Both the position numbers and the translations under genes were made by a program. Shown here piece by piece: positions 16,898 to 26,900 of a stretch of DNA of 64,000 nt. This DNA is from Bacteroidales bacterium. Lineage in GTDB: Bacteria > Bacteroidota > Bacteroidia > Bacteroidales > Bacteroidaceae. The stretch spans positions 1 to 64,000 of the forward strand of contig SUXS01000009.1 of the NCBI GenBank assembly GCA_015060865.1, read 5' to 3'. The first letter of the stretch is position 1. Each line of letters begins with the position of its first letter. The notes under the pieces are model-generated. The model was given only the letters and a program-made list of their open reading frames with translations. It made no database searches and was not told where the DNA came from.

Positions 16898-17479
16898 CAA
16901 AATCCGCGAGGCAAAGTCAAGCGCCCGAAGCCCGATTTCTCGGGCTTGCGCGATAGGTGCTACAAGCGATTGATACATAGCGCTCTGCGAGCGCAGAAAA
17001 ACACACTTCCCATTCCCCGTGGAGACCCCTGCGAACGCAACTGATGAGAAAGGCCATTTTCCGAGCCCAGCCGTGCCGTGGCGGTGCGTGGCAAATCCGA
17101 AGTGAGCATCGCCGCCCATGAGAAGAAAAGTCACTATAGATAACTCTCTATAGAAAACTTTATATATAATATATATTATATATAAAAATTCTTTTTCAAA
17201 TATTTCCTTCCCCCTCCACAGCCGCGCACACCATTCCGTTTTTGCCACGGCACGCCACGCCACGGCGAGCTGCCACGCGAGCGCATGGCGGCTGTTCTCC
17301 GGCAGGCATTGCTGCACAGCCGGCAGGGCATCATCGGTTATGCCTGGCGGTTAGGGGCGGTGGGGTTGTTAGGGTCGGTGGGGCACTGCCCGCTCGGGGC
17401 GCATGTGGGTGCGGGTGTAGGAGCGTGTCTGACGGGGGCGTCAGATGAACTGTGTCAAGGCTGTTAGATAAATACGAAT
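16898..17479. other. Non-coding region with AT palindrome and GC-rich CCACG words
   Basis: I see no supported gene in this stretch. It holds a 28-bp perfect AT palindrome at 17159-17186 and a GC-rich part with repeated GCCACGG/CACGCCACG words. One 18-base block here (17242-17259) recurs inverted at 18645-18662 on the other side of the CDF gene. The short frames here have no homology that I recognise. Confidence 0.5.
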
Positions 17480-18397
17480 TTACTTTTGTACCGTATGTTT
17501 GATTGGCTCCATATGAATTCCGATGTGGGTGTCGGGACCAAATTCTTCCTTGAGTCGTTTCTCAACAGCTGTTGCTACTGCATGAGCATTTTCCAATGTT
17601 GTCTGTCCGTCCATGCGTAGATGAACTTCGATTGCAATGTGGTTGCCTATGCGTCGTGTACGGAGGTGATGAGGTGAACTGATCTCAGAAAAAGAAACGA
17701 TGATGTCAAGAATTTTCTTCTCAGTTTCAGCCGGTAATGAGCGTTCAAGAAGTTCGTCAACGCAAGGCTTTATGAGATCAATGGCTACCTTGATGATGAA
17801 TGTGCTGACAGCTATGGCTGCGATAGGGTCAAGGATTCTCCACTTTTCTCCGAGGATAATTGCACCGCCTATACCTGCAAGGGTTCCGATTGATGAAAAT
17901 GCATCACTTCTATGATGCCATGCGTTTGCAATGACTGCCTGAGAGTTGAGATTCCGCCCAACGTGTACAGTGTATCTGTATAGTATCTCTTTGGCTAAGA
18001 TTGATATGGCAGCTATAGCTAATGCAATCATGCTTGGTGCTGGGAGTACAGCTCCATTAATGACTTCTGATACTTTTGTGGCTCCATTTATGAGAAGTCC
18101 AATGCCCACGGCAAACAGGGCAATACCAATTAATGCAGTTGCAAGAGTTTCGTACTTACCATGTCCGTATTTATGATCATCATCTTCAGGTTTTCCTGAG
18201 ATCTTTACAAATACGATTACTATAATATCTGTGATGAAGTCCGACAGGGAATGTACCGCGTCTGCAACCAAAGCCGAGCTGTGTCCTATAATTCCGGCGA
18301 TGAACTTTAACACTAATAGAAGGATGTTTACTATGCTTCCTATCCAGGTTACTCTGTAGATTGATTTCTCTCTTGTATTAAATTGTGACCTATGCAT
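17480..18397 (-). CDS. Cation diffusion facilitator (CDF) family metal exporter
   Basis: The 305-aa protein has about six membrane segments. TM2 carries SSALVADAVHSLSDF, whose two D residues belong to the CDF metal site, and TM5 carries NAWHHRSDAFSS, the HxxxD partner pair. A glycine-rich cytoplasmic segment (HKYGHGKYE) and a C-terminal dimer domain with VHLRMDG complete the FieF/MamM-like pattern. It exports Zn2+, Fe2+ or Mn2+ from the cytoplasm; the metal cannot be assigned by eye. It is a single gene with its own promoter at 18426-18433. A CCGAT-tt-ATCGG palindrome in the leader may be an operator. Confidence 0.9.
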   Translation of the reverse strand: MHRSQFNTREKSIYRVTWIGSIVNILLLVLKFIAGIIGHSSALVADAVHSLSDFITDIIVIVFVKISGKPEDDDHKYGHGKYETLATALIGIALFAVGIGLLINGATKVSEVINGAVLPAPSMIALAIAAISILAKEILYRYTVHVGRNLNSQAVIANAWHHRSDAFSSIGTLAGIGGAIILGEKWRILDPIAAIAVSTFIIKVAIDLIKPCVDELLERSLPAETEKKILDIIVSFSEISSPHHLRTRRIGNHIAIEVHLRMDGQTTLENAHAVATAVEKRLKEEFGPDTHIGIHMEPIKHTVQK

Positions 18398-18402
18398 AAA
18401 TT

Positions 18403-18433
18403 CCGATTTATCGGTGTAAATATAACAAATCTA
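18403..18433 (-). promoter_or_regulatory. CDF promoter and possible operator
   Basis: TAGATTTG (18426-18433, minus) fits the -7 box. Just downstream, before the start codon, CCGAT (18403-18407) and ATCGG (18410-18414) form a dyad that could bind a metal regulator. Confidence 0.5.
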
Positions 18434-19030
18434 CAGCAAATTGTATCTATCTTCGAACTTTATCGCAAGCTGTTGTGAGATGAGTTGTTGGTTTTCTTTT
18501 TCTCGGAGTGCTCGGAGGTCCTGAGTACTCCGAATTTGAATTCGGAGCTACCTGAGCTATCCGCCTGCAAATATAGTGATTATTCCTGTATACTCCAAGC
18601 GGGAGCGGCTAATGCTTGCGGCATAGGCATCATGCCACGCCCTCCGTGGCGTGCCGTGGCAAGTGCGGGGTGTATAAATCATCACGGGAGCGACCTTGGT
18701 GGGGCTCCCGTGAATGATATCGTGAGTGTATGATAGGACTGTTTTGTCTTTATGCTTATATGAAAGCTATCGCTCCTAATAATATTAAAATCAATAGTAC
18801 ACCCATGCACCCGGATTTTTGTTGAGCCGAGCCTTGCGTTTCGTAAGGTACATGCATGTACCGATTCTATAGCATGCATCAACCGCAAAAAGTAGTTGAT
18901 AGTTTACAATTGATCGTTTTTTATGAAAAGGTGGTCAATCAAGAAAAACGAATAGCCCTTTTGGGGAAATGGGCTATTCGTTTTTTCATAGGATCTTGGA
19001 TGTGGTTTGTTTCTTCCTACCGAGCCTAAA
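18434..19030. other. Non-coding region of palindromes between purL and the CDF gene
   Basis: No supported gene. It contains a hairpin CTCCGAATT/AATTCGGAG (18528-18547), the inverted 18-mer (18645-18662), a hairpin CACGGGAGC/GCTCCCGTG (18683-18712) and a 16-bp perfect palindrome GGTACATGCATGTACC (18847-18862). Confidence 0.55.
18944..18985. terminator. Strong terminator-like hairpin
   Basis: A 15-bp stem (AAAAACGAATAGCCC with its complement) surrounds a 12-base loop, with T tracts at both ends. It is probably a second, back-up terminator for purL. Confidence 0.7.
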
Positions 19031-19068
19031 AAAGGCACAGCCCTTTGTGAAAAAGGGGCTATGCCTTT
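19028..19068 (-). terminator. purL terminator
   Basis: The stem AAAGGCATAGCCC/GGGCTGTGCCTTT (one mismatch) is followed on the minus strand by T6. A weaker related hairpin (ACAGCC/GGCTGT, 19080-19105) precedes it. Confidence 0.7.
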
Positions 19069-19118
19069 GGGGAAATCTAACAGCCGATTTTTGAAAAAGG
19101 GCTGTGACTTTTTTACAG

Positions 19119-22100
19119 TTACTTCTGGTTCTCTACCCAGAGACGTGCGTTGACGAAGGCCTCAATCCAAGGTGTCACCTCATCGGCACGGCGCTCGAGC
19201 GGGTAGTTACCGCACTGCCAGGGGAAGATACAACGCTCCAAGTGGGGCATCATGGCTACGTGGCGGCCATCGGCACTGGCGATACCGGCAATGTTGTAGT
19301 CCGAGCCGTTGGGGTTGGCAGGATAGCCGGCGTAGTTGTACTTGGCCACAACGTGGTAGCGGCTCTCCTCGTAGGGGAGTGAGAACTTGCCCTCACCGTG
19401 GGCCACCCAGATACCGTGCTTGGTGCCGCTGAGCGAACCGAAGAGTACGCTGTTGTTCTCGGGTACGTGCAAGCCAACGAAGTTTGACTCAAACTTGTGG
19501 GAGTTGTTGTGCTGCATGCTGCCCTTCTGCTCGTGCTCGGGAGTGATGAGACCCAGCTCCATCATCAGCTGACAGCCGTTGCAGATACCCAGCGAAAGGG
19601 TGTCCTTACGGGCATAGAAGCGGTCGATGGTCTCCTTGGCCTTGGGGCTGAAGAGGATAGCACCTGCCCATCCCTTGGCAGAGCCGAGTACGTCAGAGTT
19701 AGAGAAACCACCGCAGAAGACGATGAAGTTGATGTCGTCCAAAGTCTCACGGCCTGTCACGAGGTCGGTCATGGTAACGTCCTTCACGTCGAAGCCAGCG
19801 AGCCACAGTGAATAGGCCATCTCGCGCTCACCGTTGGTACCCTTCTCACGGATGATGGCAGCGCGTATGCCTGTCGGCTTACGGCGGTCGGGGTTGAGGC
19901 CATACTGAGCGAGCTTGCCGGTGAAGGTCTGCTTGAAGTCAAACTCGAGCGGCTGGCTCTTGTAGTTCTTGTAACGCTCGTCGGCACAGCCGTGGAAGCT
20001 CTGCTTGCGGTCGAGCAGGTATGAGGTGCGGTACCATGTGTCGCGCATGGCATCGATATCGAGGGTGTACTCCTTATTTATATAGAGTGTGCGCTCTGCG
20101 ATGGGCTTACCGATAACGGCAAAGCCTACGCCAGCCTCTTCGAGGATGGCCTCTACGCGAGCGGCATTGGCCTTGGCCACCTGTACCACTACACCGGGGT
20201 TCTCGGCGAAGAGTACCTTCACGATGTCCTGCTCCTCGAAAGCGCTGAGGTCGATGTTCATACCGCCCTTCGTATTGGCGAAGCACATCTCGAGCAACGT
20301 GGTCACCATACCACCGGCAGAGATGTCGTGACCGGCCATGAGCAAGCCCTCGCCCACGAGCTGCTGTACGGCGATGAAAGTGTCGCGGAAGTACTCGGCA
20401 TCCACAGCAGGCACTTCGCTACCTACCTTATCCAAGGTTTGGAAGAAGGCCGAGCCACCGAGTGCCAGTGCGTTGTCGCTGAAGTCGATATGATAGAGCA
20501 GTGTATCCTCGTCGTTCACTACAACGGGCGATACCACCTTCTTCACGTCAGATACCTCGCCACCGGCCGACACGATAACCGTACCGGGACTTACCACCTT
20601 GGAGCCGTCGGGGTACTTCTGCGTCATGGAAAGCGAATCCTTACCAGTAGGTACGTTGATGTGGAGGTCGCAACAGAAGTCTGAGAGTGCCTCTACGGCC
20701 TTGTACAAGCGGGCATCCTCACCCTCCTGTGAGCGGCAGGGCCACATCCAGTTGGCGCTGAGCGAGAGCGAATCCATGCCATCGGCGAGCGGAGCCCACA
20801 CGATGTTGGTCAATGCCTCTGATACAGCGAGTACAGAGCCTCTGTCGGGAGCAGCCAGAGCTGCCTGAGGTGCATGACCGATAGCAGTAGCCATACCCTT
20901 GGTGCCACGGTAGTCGAGAGCTACCACACCGCAGTCGCTGAGCGGGAGCTGCAGCTCACCCTGACACTGCTGACGGGCAATCTTACCGGTTACCGAGCGG
21001 TCTACCTTATTGGTGAGCCAGTCCTTACATGCCACAGACTCGAGCTGGAGTACCTTCTCTACATAGTGTGTGAGGTTGTTCTCCGTGTAGTCGGCATCGC
21101 TATAGTTGCGCTCTACGGTCTTGTCCACCATGATGGTCTTGGGCGAAGAGCCGAACATCTGGTCTACAGCCAGGTCGAAGGGACGTACGCCATCCTTCTG
21201 CTCGAAGGCAAAGCGGGCATCGCCGGTAGTCTCACCCACCACATACATCGGGGCACGCTCACGCTCGGCAATCTGCTGCACATGCTCGAGTGCCTCTTCG
21301 CGGATGAGGAGTCCCATGCGCTCCTGCGACTCGTTGGCAATGATTTCTTTGGCCGAGAGGGTGGTGTCACCGATGGGCAGCTTGTCCATCTTGATGAGTC
21401 CGCCACACTCCTCTACAAGCTCTGACAGGCAGTTGACATGACCTGCCGAACCGTGGTCGTGGATGGATACGATAGGATTGGTGTCCTCCTCGCAGAGAGC
21501 GCGAATGACGTTGTAGGCACGCTTCTGCATCTCGGCATTGGCACGCTGCACGGCGTTGAGCTCGATACCTGATGAGTAACGGCCTGTGTCTACTGATGAT
21601 ACCGAACCGCCACCGAGACCGATGCGGTAGTTGTCACCACCGAGCACCACAATCTTGTTGCCTGTCTCGGGCGCACCCTTGAGGCAGTCGCGCTGTGTGC
21701 CGTAGCCTACGCCACCGGCCAGCATGATCACCTTGTCGTAACCATACATCGTGTCGGCCTCGTTCTCCTGATGCTCGAAGGTCAGCACCGAACCGCAGAT
21801 GAGCGGTTGGCCAAACTTGTTACCGAAGTCTGAAGCACCGTTCGATGCCTTGATGAGAATCTGCTCGGGAGTCTGATACAGCCAAGGACGCTCGGCATAC
21901 TTCTTCTCCCAGTCGTGTGCCTCGTCGGTACGGGGATATGAGGTGATATACACCGCCGTTCCGGCAATGGGCCATGAACCCTTACCGCCACCCATACGGT
22001 CGCGGATCTCACCGCCAGTACCTGTTGAAGCACCGTTGAAGGGCTCCACTGTGGTGGGGAAGTTGTGTGTCTCGGCCTTGAGCGAGAGCACGGTCTTGAT

Positions 22101-22811
22101 ATCCTTTATAATAAAGTAGTCTGATGTAGCGTGATTCTCGGGAGCAAACTGCTCGGCTACGGGTCCCTCAGAGAAGGCCACGTTATCCTTGTAGGCCGAG
22201 AGTATCTTGTTGGGGTTCTCCTTGGTGGTCTTCTTGATCATCTGGAACAGCGATGAGGGACGCTCCTCGCCGTCGATGATAAATGTGCCGCCAAAGATTT
22301 TGTGACGGCAGTGCTCAGAGTTGATCTGTGCGAAGCCGAACACCTCAGAGTCGGTAAGGCGACGGCCCAGGTCCTTCTCCACCTTTTCGAGATAGGCCAT
22401 CTCCTCGGCCGAGAGGGCAAGACCCTCCTTCTCGTTATACTCGGCCAGATTGTCGATATATACAATAGGAGCCGGCTCAATGTTGACGAAGAAGAGCTTC
22501 TGGTCCAGTCCCTTGTACATGCGCTGCAGCATGGGGTCATACTCGGCCTCCTCGCTTGCCACGGGGTAGTACTCCTCGATACGTGTGATGCCCTCGACAC
22601 CCATGTTCTGGGTAATCTCCACGGCATTGGTACTCCACGGGGTGATCATCTCGCGGCGCGGACCGATGAAGTAGCCCTCCATCGTTTCGCCCTCTACCAG
22701 TTCGGCATTGCCGAATAGCCAACTCAGTTTCTTGATAGTTTCCTCGCTGGCCTGCTGCACGGTCTCCGCAGCGATGATATTGCCAGCCTGTGATTTGAAG
22801 AAAAGAATCAT
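19119..22811 (-). CDS. purL: Phosphoribosylformylglycinamidine synthase
   Basis: The 1230-aa single-chain (large-type) enzyme converts FGAR, glutamine and ATP to FGAM in purine synthesis. The N-terminal region is followed by two AIRS-like ATP-binding halves (QINSEHCRHK near 165, GKDSLSM in the second half) and a C-terminal class I glutaminase domain with the Cys nucleophile in LGICNGCQL and the His/Glu pair in MMPHLER. All key residues are present, unlike in CarA of this window. It lies 48 nt downstream of nadC on the same strand and may share its transcript. Terminators follow at 18944-19068. Confidence 0.97.
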   Translation of the reverse strand: MILFFKSQAGNIIAAETVQQASEETIKKLSWLFGNAELVEGETMEGYFIGPRREMITPWSTNAVEITQNMGVEGITRIEEYYPVASEEAEYDPMLQRMYKGLDQKLFFVNIEPAPIVYIDNLAEYNEKEGLALSAEEMAYLEKVEKDLGRRLTDSEVFGFAQINSEHCRHKIFGGTFIIDGEERPSSLFQMIKKTTKENPNKILSAYKDNVAFSEGPVAEQFAPENHATSDYFIIKDIKTVLSLKAETHNFPTTVEPFNGASTGTGGEIRDRMGGGKGSWPIAGTAVYITSYPRTDEAHDWEKKYAERPWLYQTPEQILIKASNGASDFGNKFGQPLICGSVLTFEHQENEADTMYGYDKVIMLAGGVGYGTQRDCLKGAPETGNKIVVLGGDNYRIGLGGGSVSSVDTGRYSSGIELNAVQRANAEMQKRAYNVIRALCEEDTNPIVSIHDHGSAGHVNCLSELVEECGGLIKMDKLPIGDTTLSAKEIIANESQERMGLLIREEALEHVQQIAERERAPMYVVGETTGDARFAFEQKDGVRPFDLAVDQMFGSSPKTIMVDKTVERNYSDADYTENNLTHYVEKVLQLESVACKDWLTNKVDRSVTGKIARQQCQGELQLPLSDCGVVALDYRGTKGMATAIGHAPQAALAAPDRGSVLAVSEALTNIVWAPLADGMDSLSLSANWMWPCRSQEGEDARLYKAVEALSDFCCDLHINVPTGKDSLSMTQKYPDGSKVVSPGTVIVSAGGEVSDVKKVVSPVVVNDEDTLLYHIDFSDNALALGGSAFFQTLDKVGSEVPAVDAEYFRDTFIAVQQLVGEGLLMAGHDISAGGMVTTLLEMCFANTKGGMNIDLSAFEEQDIVKVLFAENPGVVVQVAKANAARVEAILEEAGVGFAVIGKPIAERTLYINKEYTLDIDAMRDTWYRTSYLLDRKQSFHGCADERYKNYKSQPLEFDFKQTFTGKLAQYGLNPDRRKPTGIRAAIIREKGTNGEREMAYSLWLAGFDVKDVTMTDLVTGRETLDDINFIVFCGGFSNSDVLGSAKGWAGAILFSPKAKETIDRFYARKDTLSLGICNGCQLMMELGLITPEHEQKGSMQHNNSHKFESNFVGLHVPENNSVLFGSLSGTKHGIWVAHGEGKFSLPYEESRYHVVAKYNYAGYPANPNGSDYNIAGIASADGRHVAMMPHLERCIFPWQCGNYPLERRADEVTPWIEAFVNARLWVENQK

Positions 22812-22859
22812 TTTAAGATATATGCTTGTTTTGATAAAGTATTTGGGTTTCTCTATGGG

Positions 22860-23699
22860 TCAACAAGCCTTGAAACTCATGTCAAGGCTCTTTACGGAGT
22901 GGGTGAGAGCACCTACCGATACATAGTCTACGCCACATTCGGCGTATGAACGTATGGTGTCAAAGGTGATGCCCCCTGATGATTCCACTTCGAGACGTCC
23001 ATTTACTATTTCTACCGCTTTGCGTGTGTTCTCTACACTGAAGTTATCGAGCATTACGCGGTCTACTCCTTCAAGATCTAATACTTGGTCCAATTCGTCA
23101 AAGTTGCGTACCTCTACTTCGATTTTGAGGCTCTTCCCTTTTTCTTTGCAGTATGCTTGTGCGCGGCTTACTGCTTGGGGTATTCCTCCTGCAAAATCAA
23201 TATGGTTGTCCTTTAATAGGATCATGTCAAAAAGTCCAATACGGTGATTGCATCCTCCGCCTATGCGTACAGCATCCTTCTCCATGATTCGCATTCCAGG
23301 GGTTGTCTTGCGTGTGTCAAGTACACGACATTTGGTTCCCTCAAGTAGCTTTACATATTCGTTGGTAATGGTAGCTATACCGCTCATGCGTTGCATCACA
23401 TTGAGCATTAGTCGTTCCGTTTGCAATAGACTCTGCACCTTGCCTTCCACCACAAAGGCTATATCACCAGGTTTAACGTGTGCTCCATCGTTGATGTATA
23501 CCTCCATTTTCATGGTTGGGTCAAAACGATGGAAGATTTCACGTGCCATTTCTACACCGGCAATGATGCCCTCTTCCTTTATGATTAACCGACTCTTGCC
23601 TATTGCAGAGTCTGGTATACACGATAGGGTAGTGTGGTCACCGTCGCCTATATCTTCGGCGAAAGATAGTGAGATAAGCTGGTCGATAAGTTCTTTCAT
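22860..23699 (-). CDS. nadC: Nicotinate-nucleotide pyrophosphorylase (carboxylating)
   Basis: The 279-aa protein converts quinolinate and PRPP to nicotinate mononucleotide in de novo NAD synthesis. The sequence shows RLMLNVMQRMSGIAT, LDTRKTTPGMR (the substrate-binding region), GGCNHRIGL and LKDNH, followed by EVEVRN and the C-terminal SSGGITFDTI phosphate-binding turn. Length is normal for NadC. The promoter overlaps an 18-bp palindrome at 23713-23730. It is followed closely by purL. Confidence 0.95.
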   Translation of the reverse strand: MKELIDQLISLSFAEDIGDGDHTTLSCIPDSAIGKSRLIIKEEGIIAGVEMAREIFHRFDPTMKMEVYINDGAHVKPGDIAFVVEGKVQSLLQTERLMLNVMQRMSGIATITNEYVKLLEGTKCRVLDTRKTTPGMRIMEKDAVRIGGGCNHRIGLFDMILLKDNHIDFAGGIPQAVSRAQAYCKEKGKSLKIEVEVRNFDELDQVLDLEGVDRVMLDNFSVENTRKAVEIVNGRLEVESSGGITFDTIRSYAECGVDYVSVGALTHSVKSLDMSFKAC

Positions 23700-23712
23700 A
23701 ATTCTTGCTTTG

Positions 23713-23730
23713 TAATTTTGTACAAAATTA
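23713..23730. promoter_or_regulatory. nadC promoter embedded in an 18-bp perfect palindrome
   Basis: TAATTTTGTACAAAATTA is its own reverse complement, so each strand carries a TAATTTTG -7 box. The minus copy (23723-23730) suits nadC, giving a leader of about 17 nt. The dyad could be an operator or a two-way promoter. Confidence 0.6.
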
Positions 23731-23865
23731 GTATAAAATTTCGGTTATTCGAAGGCTATGCATGTTTATTTTGTGGTTCGTGGAAATTTTGGTTTGTCTT
23801 GTTCTATAAAAGGTTGGCTCTTTATTCTCAACTTTTTTTTAGAACAAGACATTGGGAAAAAATAA

Positions 23866-23885
23866 GCCACCCCGTGAGGAGTGGC
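23866..23885 (-). terminator. carB terminator
   Basis: A GCCACTCC/GGGGTGGC stem with a 4-base loop is followed on the minus strand by TTATTTTTT. Confidence 0.75.
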
Positions 23886-23915
23886 ATTATTCATACATAT
23901 ATATATACTTACTGA

Positions 23916-26900
23916 TTACTTGAACTCGTCCCAGCTCTTGATGGGTATGTCGTCTACAGAGAGGGTGCAGAAGGCATTGATAAATGCCTCGGCAAGACGG
24001 GCATTGGTGAGCAAGGGGATGTTGAGGTCTACAGCGGCACGGCGAATCTTGTATCCGTTGGTGAGCTCACCGGCGGTGAGGTTCTTCGGGAGGTTCACCA
24101 CCATGTCAATCTCCTTGCGGTGGAGCATGTCGAGTGCCTGGGGCTGCATGCCCTCTTCGCTGGGCCAATATACGAGGGTGTTCTCCACGCCGTTCTCGGT
24201 GAGGTAGCGTGATGAGCCTCCTGTGGCGAAGAGCTTGTAACCCTTGCTCACGAGCAGCTTGGCGGCATCGAGCATGGCGGCCTTCTGCTTGGACGTACCG
24301 GTAGAGAGGAGGATGTTCTTCTCGGGGATGCGCTGACCTACAGAGAGCATAGACTCGAGCACAGCTACAGAGGTGTCGTCACCGATACAGCCTACCTCAC
24401 CCGTTGATGCCATGTCGACACCGAGCACGGGGTCGGCCTTCTGCAGGCGGTTGAACGAGAACTGCGATGCCTTGATGCCTACGTAATCGAGGTCGAAGAG
24501 GTTCTTCTCGGGCTTCTCTACGGGGAGACCAAGCATGATCTTGGTGGCCAGCTCGATGAGGTTGATCTTGAGCACCTTGCTCACGAAGGGGAACGAGCGT
24601 GAAGCACGCAGGTTACACTCAATAACCTTGATATCGTTCTCGCGGGCGAGGAACTGGATGTTGAAGGGGCCTGAGATGTTGAGCTCCTTGGCAATCTTGC
24701 GGCTGATGCGCTTGATGCGACGCATGGTCTCTACATAGAGCTTCTGCGGCGGGAACTGGATGGTAGCGTCACCAGAGTGTACACCGGCAAACTCGATGTG
24801 CTCACTGATGGCGTAGGCGATAATCTCGCCATCCTTGGCCACGGCATCCATCTCTACCTCCTTGGCGTTCTCGATGAAGCGGCTCACCACTACGGGGTGC
24901 TTCTTCGATACGTTGGCAGCGAGGTTGAGGAAGCGCTCCAGCTCATCCTGGTTGGAACATACGTTCATGGCAGCACCGGAGAGCACGTAGGAGGGACGCA
25001 CGAGCACGGGGAAACCAACCTTCTCGATGAAGGCGTTGATATCGTCCATCGAGGTCAGTGCGCTCCACTCGGGCTGGTCAACGCCGATGCGGTCGAGCAT
25101 GGCAGAGAACTTGTCGCGGTCCTCGGCATTGTCGATATACTTGGCCTGTGTGCCGAGGAGGCGTACGCCCATACGGTCGAGGCTCATGGCAAGGTTATTG
25201 GGGATCTGTCCACCCGTAGATACGATAACGCCCATGGGACATTCGAGTTCGATGACATCCATCACACGCTCAAAGGTGAGCTCGTCGAAGAAGAGGCGGT
25301 CACACATATCGTAGTCCGTTGATACGGTCTCGGGGTTGTAGTTGATCATCACGCTGCGGTAGCCCTCCTTGCGGATGGTGTTGAGCGCCTGCACGCCGCA
25401 CCAGTCGAACTCAACGGACGAACCGATACGATAGGCACCCGAACCAAGTACGATGATGGACTTGTCGTCGTGAGCAAAGTCGATATCGTGCTCTGTGCCG
25501 GCATAAGTAAGGTACAGATAGTTGGTCTGTGCGGGGTACTCGGCAGCCAAGGTATCGATCTGCTTCACCACGGGAGTGATGCCCAGCTCCTTGCGGCGGA
25601 GACGTACGGCCATGAGACCCTCGTCGACGCCCAACTGCTCCTCGAGGCCTACGGCACGAGAAATCTGGAAGTCGGTGAAGCCCTGTACCTTGGCCTTGCG
25701 CAGAAGCTCAGCAGGCACATTGTCGAGACCATTGTATGTATGCAGCTCCTTGGAGGTGTTCATGATGTTCATCAACTTCTGCAGGAACCAGCGGTCAATC
25801 TTGGTGAGCTCGTGAATCTGGTCGATGGTGTAGCCGGCACGCATAGCCTTGGAGATGACAAAGATGCGCTTGTCGGTAGGCTCGCGCAGTGCCTTGTCAA
25901 CATCGGCAATCTCCAGTTCCTTGTTGTCAACGAAGCCGTGCATGCCCTGACCAATCATGCGGAGACCCTTCTGGATAACCTCCTCGAAGGTGCGACCGAT
26001 GGACATCACCTCACCTACGGACTTCATGGCCGAACCAATCTCGCGGTCTACGCCACGGAACTTACCGAGGTCCCAACGAGGTATCTTACATACGATATAG
26101 TCGATGGCGGGTTCGAAGAAGGAGGTGGTAATCTTGGTCACTGAGTTCTTCAGGTCGAAGAGGCCATAGCCCAAGCCAATCTTGGCAGCCACGAAGGCCA
26201 AGGGGAAGCCTGTAGCCTTGGATGCAAGGGCCGATGAACGGCTCAAGCGGGCGTTGACCTCGATGACGCGGTAGTCTTCAGACTCGGTGTCGAAGGCAAA
26301 CTGCACGTTACACTCACCCACGATGCCTACGTGGCGAACGATGCGGATGGCAAGCTCGCGCAGCTTGTTGCACTCGCTGGCGGTGAGTGTCTGGGTAGGA
26401 GCTACTACGATACTCTCACCGGTGTGGATACCCAGCGGGTCGAAGTTTTCCATATTACATACGGTGATGCAGTTGTCGTAAGCGTCGCGCACCACCTCGT
26501 ATTCGATTTCCTTCCAACCCTTGAGGCTCTTCTCTACAAGCACCTGGGGTGAGAAAGAGAATGCCTTCTCGGCAAGTTTGTTGAGCTCCTCCTCGTTGTC
26601 GCAGAAGCCTGAGCCGAGACCACCCAATGCGTATGCTGCACGGATGATGACAGGATAGCCCAGACGCTCGGCAGCAGCACGGGCATCCTCGATATTCTCT
26701 ACGGCCTCGCTCTTGATGATCTTGACATCAATCTCCTCGAGCTTGCGGTTGAAGAGTTCGCGGTCCTCGGTGTCGATGATAGCCTGAACGGGAGTACCCA
26801 GTACCTGTACGTTGTACTTCTCGAGCACCTTGTTCTCATAGAGCTTCACACCGCAGTTGAGGGCGGTCTGGCCACCAAAGGCGAGCAAGATGCCGTCGGG

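Noticed and set aside
17242-17467. Short plus-strand frames in the GC-rich part
   Set aside because: Composition follows the CCACG repeat words and no protein family is recognisable.
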